A stretch of 64,000 nt of DNA from SG8-41 sp963802355 (lineage in GTDB: Bacteria > Pseudomonadota > Gammaproteobacteria > Burkholderiales > SG8-41). Position 1 is the first letter of the stretch. Each line of letters opens with the position of its first letter. Positions 48,809 through 57,300 of this stretch are shown here, piece after piece. The stretch spans positions 682,001 to 746,000 of the forward strand of contig CAWDIV010000036.1 of assembly GCA_963802355.1 (NCBI GenBank). The letters are read 5' to 3'. The notes beneath the pieces were generated by a model. That model did no database searches and was not told where the DNA came from. It was given only the letters and a program-made list of their open reading frames with translations. Made by a program: the position numbers and the translations under genes.

Positions 48809-49672
48809 CTACCGGCCGAACAGCCCCTGCGGGCGTATTCCCAGCATGATGAGCAGCAGGCCGAACGAAACGGCCGGCGCCCAGGATGCGCCGAGCAACG
48901 TGAGCACGATCGACTCGGATACGCCGAGGATCAAACCGGCCACGAGCGTGCCGGACATGCTCCCCAGCCCCGCCAGGACGACGACGCAGAAGGTGCGTCC
49001 GATATAGACCCGGTCCGTCGTCGGCTCGACCGGACCGACGATGATCAGCAGCGCGCCGGCGAGCGCCGTCACCGCGGTGGCGATGCCGAAGGCCCATTGC
49101 TTGATGCGGACCGGGTTCGCGCCCATCAGCCGCAACGCCGCCTCGTCCTGCGCCACCGCCTTGATCGCGCGGCCGGTGAACGTTTTCGACAGATAGAGGG
49201 AGAGGGCGATTGTCAGGGCGAGGGCCATCCCGAACGCGACGATCAGGCGCAGCGGCAGCCGCATGTCGCCGAGGGAGAGGCTCGTGCCGATGTAACCAGC
49301 TTCGACGAGGCGCTGGTCCACGCCGAACCACAGCACCAGGCACACTTCGATGATGAATACGACGCCGAAGAAGAACGCGAGGCCGCGCAGCCCGGCATCG
49401 GTGCCGCGCTTCTCGAACGTCTCGTAGTAGAAACGGTAGACCCCCATCCCGAGCAGGAGAAAGGCCGGCATCAGCGCAATGCCGGCGACGATGGGGTCCC
49501 AGCCGTTCTGGTTGAGGACGTAGGTGCCGTAGGACCCCAGCACCAGGAACGCGGGGTGGGCGATGTGGGGCACGTCGAGCAGGCCGAAGGCGACTGAAAG
49601 CCCGATGCTGACCGCGGCGTAGAAGCAGCCCACGAGCAAGCCGAATACGATTGCGTCCCGGAGGAGCTCCAT
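48809..49672 (-). CDS. livH: Branched-chain amino-acid ABC transporter permease LivH
   Basis: The roughly 287-residue membrane protein has about eight hydrophobic segments and the LivH features SVAFGLLDVPHIAHPAFLVLGSYGTYV, GRAIKAVAQDEAALRLMGANP (ATPase-contact loop) and VVLAGLGSMSGTLVAGLILG. I start at the ATG at 49672 (MELLRDAIVFG). It lies downstream of the binding-protein gene and its terminator, so its expression depends on read-through or a separate promoter. Confidence 0.9.
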   Translation of the reverse strand: MELLRDAIVFGLLVGCFYAAVSIGLSVAFGLLDVPHIAHPAFLVLGSYGTYVLNQNGWDPIVAGIALMPAFLLLGMGVYRFYYETFEKRGTDAGLRGLAFFFGVVFIIEVCLVLWFGVDQRLVEAGYIGTSLSLGDMRLPLRLIVAFGMALALTIALSLYLSKTFTGRAIKAVAQDEAALRLMGANPVRIKQWAFGIATAVTALAGALLIIVGPVEPTTDRVYIGRTFCVVVLAGLGSMSGTLVAGLILGVSESIVLTLLGASWAPAVSFGLLLIMLGIRPQGLFGR

Positions 49673-49702
49673 TGAGAACAAAATTTACCCCGCGCGGCTC
49701 AC

Positions 49703-49734
49703 AAAAAAAGGGACGGCGCGCCGGGCGCCGTCCC
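49703..49734 (-). terminator. Intrinsic terminator between the Liv binding protein and livH
   Basis: On the minus strand the stem GGGACGGCG / CGCCGTCCC is followed by seven T. It lies 21 bases after the binding-protein stop and should let the soluble receptor be made in excess over the membrane components. Confidence 0.88.
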
Positions 49735-49754
49735 TCAGGAGCGGTTGCATCGGC

Positions 49755-51014
49755 CTACTTGCGCGCCTTCTCGAACGGCGCCATCACGTCGCCGGTCTTG
49801 TATTGCTCAGGATACAGCACCACCTGCTTGCCCGGCTGGCGGAACTGGTCCATGTTCTTGTCCACGACGCCGCGGAATTGCGCTTGCACCACGCGCGCGT
49901 TCGCCCACTCGCCATCCTCGCGGAAGCGGATCGGGCCGACGATGGTCTTCATCTCGTTCTTGCGCAGGTAGTCCGCGAGCACCTTGTGGTCCAGGCTCTT
50001 CGTCGCGGTGATCGCCTGTTCCAGCATCTGGCCGATGGCGTAGTTGAACGGCGGCAGGTAGAAGCCGAGCGGATCGACCTTGGCATCCGCCGCCCGCTTC
50101 GCGTAGCGCTCCAGGAACTCCTCGATGCCGGGGTACTTCATCCCCGGGACGTACGAGTTGTAGTTCACGATGCCGTTCAACGACTTGCCCAGCGACACCA
50201 TGTTGGGCGTGAATTGCAGCCCGACCATGCCGCCGCCGAAGAGCTTCACCGAATCGCCCACCCCGATCTCGTTCACTGCGCGCACGATCGCGACGGAGTC
50301 ATTCGGATAGGACATGACGAACACCAAGTCGGGCTTGGCCGCGCGGACCGCCCGGATCATGGCGGAAAAGTCCACCGTCGTGGGCGGGTAATTCTGGTTG
50401 TACACGGTCGTCAGGCCGGCCTTGTGGGCCAGGTCGCGGGCGCCGTTGACGAGGTTCTGGGCGAACTCCTGGTCGGCGGCAAGGAAGGCGATGGTCTTGG
50501 CGCCGAGCTTCTTGCCGGCTTCGAAAAAGCCGTCCGACCAGCTCGAGGCGTCGTTCCACGGGGAGTTGTTGAACCACATGTCGTGCTTGACGGTGCGGTT
50601 CACCTGGAACGAGAAATTGCCCATGAGGAGCAACCCGCGCTGCTTGACGAGCGGCATGATCGGCGCGGTCGGCACTGTTCCGTAGGGCGCGATGATGAGG
50701 TCCACCTTGTCCACGTCGAGGAGCTTGGTATAGATCCCCGGGGTGAGCGCCGGGTTGGTCTGGTCGTCGTAGACGATGAAGTCGATCTTGCGCCCGAGCA
50801 ACCCGCCCTTGTTGTTGACATCCTCGACCCACATGCGGATCGCGAGCAGCGCCGCCTGGCCGCCGCCGCCGAGCGTGCCGGTCTGCGGCATGCTCATGCC
50901 GATCTTGATCGGTGGTTGCTGCGCGAGCGCCGCGCCGGCCAGCATGAAAGTCAGCAACAGGGCGCCCAGCGCGCGGCCCAGGACGGATAGCGAACCTCGG
51001 ATTCCTTCTGACAT
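49755..51014 (-). CDS. Branched-chain amino-acid-type ABC substrate-binding protein
   Basis: The 419-residue periplasmic protein has a signal peptide (about 1-31, LLLTFMLAGAALA) and the type I binding fold: IKIGMSMPQTGTLGGGGQAALLAIRMWVEDVN, GGLLGRKIDFIVYDDQTNP and AFLAADQEFAQNL. AGGAGGAGGTC before the ATG is a strong ribosome-binding site, and a good sigma-70 promoter lies upstream. LivK-type proteins of betaproteobacteria bind many amides, aromatic acids or amino acids, so the substrate is not predictable. It is the first gene of the liv operon. Confidence 0.9.
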   Translation of the reverse strand: MSEGIRGSLSVLGRALGALLLTFMLAGAALAQQPPIKIGMSMPQTGTLGGGGQAALLAIRMWVEDVNNKGGLLGRKIDFIVYDDQTNPALTPGIYTKLLDVDKVDLIIAPYGTVPTAPIMPLVKQRGLLLMGNFSFQVNRTVKHDMWFNNSPWNDASSWSDGFFEAGKKLGAKTIAFLAADQEFAQNLVNGARDLAHKAGLTTVYNQNYPPTTVDFSAMIRAVRAAKPDLVFVMSYPNDSVAIVRAVNEIGVGDSVKLFGGGMVGLQFTPNMVSLGKSLNGIVNYNSYVPGMKYPGIEEFLERYAKRAADAKVDPLGFYLPPFNYAIGQMLEQAITATKSLDHKVLADYLRKNEMKTIVGPIRFREDGEWANARVVQAQFRGVVDKNMDQFRQPGKQVVLYPEQYKTGDVMAPFEKARK

Positions 51015-51138
51015 GACCTCCTCCTAACCTGTGTCGCAGAATTGTGCAGCGGATGCCACCGCCGATTGCGCCCGTTTCGGCGCGTGCTTCCCTTTTTTAC
51101 CCGGGAGCGGATGCCCACGCCCGCGAGCCTGTCCGGCG

Positions 51139-51166
51139 ATTATGCGAGGGGTAGGCCGTTTGTCAA
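51139..51166 (-). promoter_or_regulatory. Sigma-70 promoter of the liv operon
   Basis: On the minus strand a consensus TTGACA (51166-51161), a 16-base spacer and CATAAT (51144-51139) face the binding-protein gene, whose ATG lies about 120 bases downstream of the expected start. The rest of the gap 51015-51351 shows no gene. Confidence 0.65.
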
Positions 51167-51354
51167 GCTCGACCGAATAATAGGCGACCCGGTCGCGTTG
51201 CGAGTTACGCGGGCTGTTTTTCCGCGTTCTTCCCCGGGGGTAAGAATGTATGGTAGATACACCCCTGCGCTTGCCGCGAATCGCCTCCACACCGCGTCGC
51301 GTGTGGTTCGACCGCTGGGGCCCCAAGGCACGTAATGATCAATAGAACGTCGTG

Positions 51355-54300
51355 ATGGCTCCGATGTTGAAAGAGCTGTTCGGGTTGCTGGGAAGCAGCG
51401 TCTCTACGAGCGCCGAGAAGCCGCTGCGAGATGAGCTGCTCAGCATGGAGCGGCTGGAAGAGCGCGCCAAAGCGCTCGCCGCCCGCTTCACGGTCGACCC
51501 GCATCCCCGGCGGGCAGCGTTCAGCGTCTTCCCGCGCCTCGATGACAATGCTCGTGTTCTGAGCGAAGCGTACCGCACGCTCGCCGACGACGTGCACCAG
51601 GGAGCATTCGTCACTCCCGCCGCTGAATGGCTGCTCGACAACTTCCATCTCGTCGCGTCCGAGATCCGGGACATCCGGCAGAACCTCCCCCGAAACTACT
51701 ACCGCGAGCTCCCCAAGCTTGCCTCGAGGGAGATGGCAGGCCAGGCGCGCGTTTACGCTATGGCTGTCGAGTTGATCCGTCACAGCGACAGCCGCCTGGA
51801 CCGGCAACAGCTCCTGCGCTTCATCTCGAGCTACCAGACCGTAGCACCGCTGACGATCGGCGAGCTGTGGGCCTGGCCGAGCACGCTGAAACTCGCGCTG
51901 GTCGAGAACCTCAGACGGCTGGCGGAGGAAATGCTGGTAAGCCGCGGCGCACGGAGTGCGGCCGACGCGTACGTCGTACGCATCGAAAGAGCAGGGAACG
52001 GCAAGCCTCCACCCTTGCCGGCAGAGCTCGATACGGCCTTCGGCGTCCAGCTCCTGCAACGCATGCGCGAGTACGGCGCGTCTCTCTCGGGCGTTCGCGC
52101 CGCGGTTTTCGAGCAATTGTCCGCCCGCAACCTGACGACGGAAGACGTGATCCGCAGCGAGCATCAACGCCAGGCCGCCTCGCAGGTCTCGGTTGCCAAC
52201 GTTATCACGAGCCTTCGTCTCTGCTCGACGCTCGACTGGAGCGAGTATGTCGAAGCGGTGAGCCTGGTCGAGCGGGTACTGCAGCGCGATCCGGCCGGTG
52301 CTTATGGAAGCATGGATTTTCCGAGCCGGGATCGCTACCGGCAGGCCGTAGAGGAGTTCGCCGAGGCCACCGGTGAAGCCCAGCTGCGCGTGGCGCTGCG
52401 GGCGATCGAGAGCGCACGCCTGAACGCGGAGGCTGGCTCGACTGCCGATCGCGCCGCGCACGTGGGCTATCACTTGATCGGTGAAGGCCGCCGCGATCTC
52501 GAAGCCGACCTCGCGTACCGTCCCCATTTCGGCAGCCGCGTCCGTCGTATGGCGTTCGCCCACGCGACCGGCGTGTATCTCGGATCGATCGGTATCGTGA
52601 CCGCTCTTCTCATCGGCCTCGGGGTCGCCTACGCTTACGAGCAGGGCGCATCGCCGGCGATGCGTCTGGCCGTGGCTTTGCTCCTGCTCCTGCCGGCGAG
52701 CGACGTGGCCATTGCCTTCATCCAGCGCCTGGCCGCCCACCTCGCACCGCCGCGGCGTCTGCCGCGCTTCGATTACCAGGCGGGGATTCCAGAGAATGCG
52801 CGGACGATGGTGATCGTGCCGACGATGCTGACGAGTGTGTCCGCGGTGCACGAGCGGATCGAGCACCTCGAGGTCCAGGCGCTCGGCAACCTCGACCCGC
52901 AGATTCACTTCGCGATCCTCGGCGACTTCGCCGACGCACCTGCGCGCGAGATGCCGGAAGACGAGGCGATCCTCGGGGCGGCGCGCGCAGGCATCAAATC
53001 CCTGAATGCGCGCTACGGCGAGGGCCACGCGAATCGTTTCTATCTCTTCCATCGAGTGCGCCAGTGGAATCCCGGCGAAAACACCTGGATGGGCTGGGAG
53101 CGCAAGCGCGGGAAGATCGAGGAGTTCAACCGTCTCCTGCGAGGCGCCACGGACACGAGCTATTCGATTCTCGTCGGAGACGCGGACATTCTCACGACGG
53201 TCCGTTACTGCATCACCCTCGACGCGGACACGCGCCTGCCGCGGGACGCCGCCAGGAAGCTGATCGGCGTCATCTCTCATCCCTTGAACCGTCCTCACTT
53301 CGACCCGCATTCCGGCTGCGTTACCGCGGGCTACTCGATCTTGCAGCCCCGCGTCAGCGTCACCATGACGAGCGCCGCAGGCTCGCTGTTCGCTCGCCTG
53401 TACGCGGGGCACACCGGTGTCGACCCCTACACCACCGCAGTTTCGGACACGTATCAGGATTTGTTCGGGGAGGGGATATTCACCGGCAAGGGACTCTACG
53501 AGGTCGATGCCTTCATGGCGGCGCTCGAGGGGCGAGTGCCCGAGAATGCCCTGTTGTCGCACGACCTTTTCGAAGGCATACACGCGCGCACGGCTCTCGT
53601 CACGGACGTGGAGGTGGTGGACGACTATCCCTCAAGTGTCCTCGCGCATGCACGCCGGCAGCATCGCTGGGTGCGAGGGGATTGGCAGATCCTGTGGTGG
53701 CTGTTCCCGTTTGTTCCCACGCGTTGGGGTTTGAAACGCAATCACCTGTCGCTCATCTCGCGTTGGAAGATACTGGACAATCTGCGACGCAGCCTGCTGG
53801 CGCCTATGACCACCGTCCTGCTGCTTCTCGCCTGGACGATCCTGCCGGGAAATCCGGCGCTCTGGACCGCGGCCGTTCTTGCCGCCATCGCGTATCCGCT
53901 CTATCCACTGCTCCTGGAAGCGCTCGCCGGACCCAGCCCCCAGCAGCCGTGGCGCGTGTTCCTGCGAGCGGTGTCGGAGGACATTCAGACAGCACTCGCC
54001 CAGGCATCGCTGCAGGTCATATTCATGGCGAACGAGGCCTGCGAGAGAACGCACGCGATCGTCTTGACGCTGGTGCGCTTGACGGCAACGCAGCGCCGGT
54101 TGCTGGAGTGGGAGACGGCGGCGGAGAGCGCGGCCCGGCGCAACGGCCTGGAAAGCTGGGCAGGCGCGCGGATGTTCCTCACTGAGATGGTCGCCAGTCC
54201 GGCGCTCGCCCTCACCGGTTTGGTTCTCGTATGGTGGTGGCGGCCGGGAGCGCTGCCCACGGCCGTCGCGGTGCTCGCCCTCTGGGCCGCCGCGCCACTC

Positions 54301-57300
54301 ATTGCGTGGGCATTGAGCCGGCCCGTCGTGCAGGCGAGGCGCGAGCTCGATGCAGAGGACCGGCAGTTCCTGCGTGTCGTTGCACGCAAGACGTGGGGAT
54401 ACTTCGATGCGTTCATGGGACCCGAGGACCACGGTTTGCCGCCGGACAATTTCCAGGAAACGGCTGGGCCCAGGGTGGCGCACCGGACCTCCCCCACCAA
54501 CATCGGCATGGGGCTGCTGGCGGCTCTGGCCGCGCACGACCTGGGGTTTATCCAGACCGATGCGCTGGTGCAGCGTATCGACGCCACGCTGACGACGATG
54601 GAAGGCCTCGAACGCTTCGAGGGCCATCTGCTCAACTGGTACGACACGCAGAGCCTCGCTCCGCTCCCGCCTTCGTACGTGTCCACCGTCGACAGCGGCA
54701 ACCTCGCGGGCGCGCTCATGACGCTCGCCGAAGGACTGCGGGAGTTGAGCCGGCAAACGCGGCCGTCGCCTGAGCCTTCGGCTGAAACCGCTGCGGATCA
54801 ATCCGGCCGGCTCGAGGAGCTCGCGCGGCGTGCGGATGCGTTCGCCGCCGGGATGAGCTTCGAGTTCCTCTATGACCCCCAGCGTGGAATTCTGTGCATC
54901 GGCTATCGGCTCGCGGATGCCGACGGACCGGGCCGCCGGGATCCTTCGTACTACGATCTGCTGGCGTCGGAAGCGCGCCTCGCGAGTTTCATCGCGATCG
55001 CCAAGGGCGATCTTCCGGAGACGCATTGGTTCCACCTGGGACGGCTCATCACCAGCGTGCGCGGGACGCCCACCCTGTTGTCATGGAGCGCTACCGCTTT
55101 CGAGTACCTGATGCCGTTGCTCCTAATGAGGAGTTATCCGGAAACGCTGCTCGACCAGACCTGCCGCATGGCCGTGCTGCGGCAGATGGACTACGGGAAG
55201 GATCGCTCCGTGCCCTGGGGGATGTCCGAAGCCGCATACAACCTCGTCGACCGGCACGACAACTATCAGTACAAGGCATTCGGCGTTCCCGGCCTGGGGC
55301 TCAAGCGCGGCCTCGGCGACGAGCTGGTGGTGACTCCTTACGCTACCGCGCTCGCGGCCATGCTCGAACCCGCCGAGGCGGTGCGGAACTTGCGTTACCT
55401 GGCTCGCGAAGGCGCCGAAGGCGAGTACGGCTACTACGAGTCGATCGATTACACGCACCGCAGGTCCGACGAGCTCGAAGGACCCCCGGGCGGCAGAGCG
55501 AGTCCTTCCGGGGGAACAGTCGTACGGGCGTACATGGCCCATCACCAGGGCATGATACTCGTGGCCCTCGCCAACGTTCTTCTCGGCGATCCGATGGTGA
55601 GGCGCTTCCACGCCGACCCGCGCGTGCAGGCTACCGAGTTGCTGTTGCAAGAGCGGGTGCCGCGCGAGGTGGCCATCATCCAGCCCCGCCCGGTGGAAGA
55701 AACCCGCGTCGCGGGGCCGCCACCCGCTTTCGCCATGCGCCGCTTCCGGTCACCGCACACGCCGTTTCCGTACGCGCAGTTCTTGTCGAACGGCAACTAC
55801 ACCGCGGTCGTGACGAATGCCGGGGGCGGGACGAGCTTCTGCCGGGGCCGCACGGTCACGCGCTACCGCGAGGATGCCACGCGCGACGCGGGCAGCCAGT
55901 TCATCTACTTGCGCGACGTGCGCAGCGGTGTCGTGTGGTCCGCGACCTATCATCCGATCCGGAAGGAGCCGGAAGACTACGCCGTCACGTTTCTTGCCGA
56001 GAAGGCTACCTTCCGGCGTCGCGACGACGACATCGCGGTCCAGCTCGACATCGCGGTTTCGACCGAGGACGACGTGGAGGTGCGCCGGGTGGCCGTAACC
56101 AACCACAGCAATCGCCCGCGGGAAATCGAAGTTACGAGCTATGCCGAGATTGTGCTCGCCCCGCAGGCCGACGACTTGGCCCATCCCGCATTCGGCAAGC
56201 TGTTCGTAGAGACGGAATATCTCCCGGAGAGCGCCGCGCTGCTATGCCATCGGCGGGCGCGCAGCGCGGATGAGCCGGTGACGTGGGCGGTACACGTCCT
56301 GAGCTTCGAGGGCCGGACGCAGGGACCGGTGGAATGGGAGACCGACCGCGCCCGTTTCCTCGGCCGCGGGCGCGGTCCGGAAGACCCGCAGGCTCTCGAT
56401 GGGCGCCCGCTCTCCGGCAGCACCGGCGTCGTGCTCGATCCGATCGTCAGCCTGCGCCAGCGCATACGCCTTGCGCCGGGCGGGTTCATAAGGCTGGCGT
56501 TCGCCACGGGCATGGCGAATTCCCGGGAGACGGCCGTAGCCCTTGCGGAGCGGTACCACGATCCCAGCGCCACGGCGCGCACCTTCGCGCTAGCCTTCGC
56601 TCACGTGCAGAGTGCCCTGCGCCATCTTGGCATTTCGAGCGAACAGGCGCTGCGCTTCGAACGCCTGGCCTCGCGGGTGCTCTACGCCGATGGATCACTG
56701 CGCGCGAATCCGGACCTTCTGGCGCGCAACACGCTGGGCCAGGAAGGCCTGTGGCCGCACAGTATCTCGGGGGATCTTCCGATGCTGCTGGTGCGCGTCG
56801 TCGAGGAAAACGACTTGCCGCTGGTGCGCGAGGTGCTCCAGGCGCAGGAATATTGGCGGCTGAAGGGGCTGAGCGCGGACGTCGTGATTTTGAACGAGCA
56901 CCCGGTGAGCTATTTCGACGAGATCCACGCCCAGCTCGCGGCGCTCCTCGACAACGGGCCATGGCGGACCTGGAAGCACCAGCCAGGCGGGGCGTACCTG
57001 CTGCGCGGGGACCGCATGACCGAAGCGGAGCGCATCCTGCTCGCTACCGTAGCGCGGGCAGTACTGGACGGTGAGCGCGGCGAGCTGGCCAATCAGCTCG
57101 ACCGGCCAGCCCCCGAGTGGCCAGAGCCGGAGGAGCTCGTGCCCTCCCGGCAGCCCAGTGCCGCGGCCGATTCGCTGGACGACGTCGTGGCGCCATCGCT
57201 CGCGCTCGCCAACGGGATGGGCGGCTTCGCCGACGACGGGCGCGACTACGCGATCGTCCTGGATGCCGACCGCGAGACGCCGCTGCCCTGGGCGAATGTC

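Noticed and set aside
51205..53583. 792-codon open frame on the minus strand
   Set aside because: It lies opposite the clearly coding glucan synthase gene. High GC third positions commonly leave the antisense frame open, and the product has no recognisable domain.
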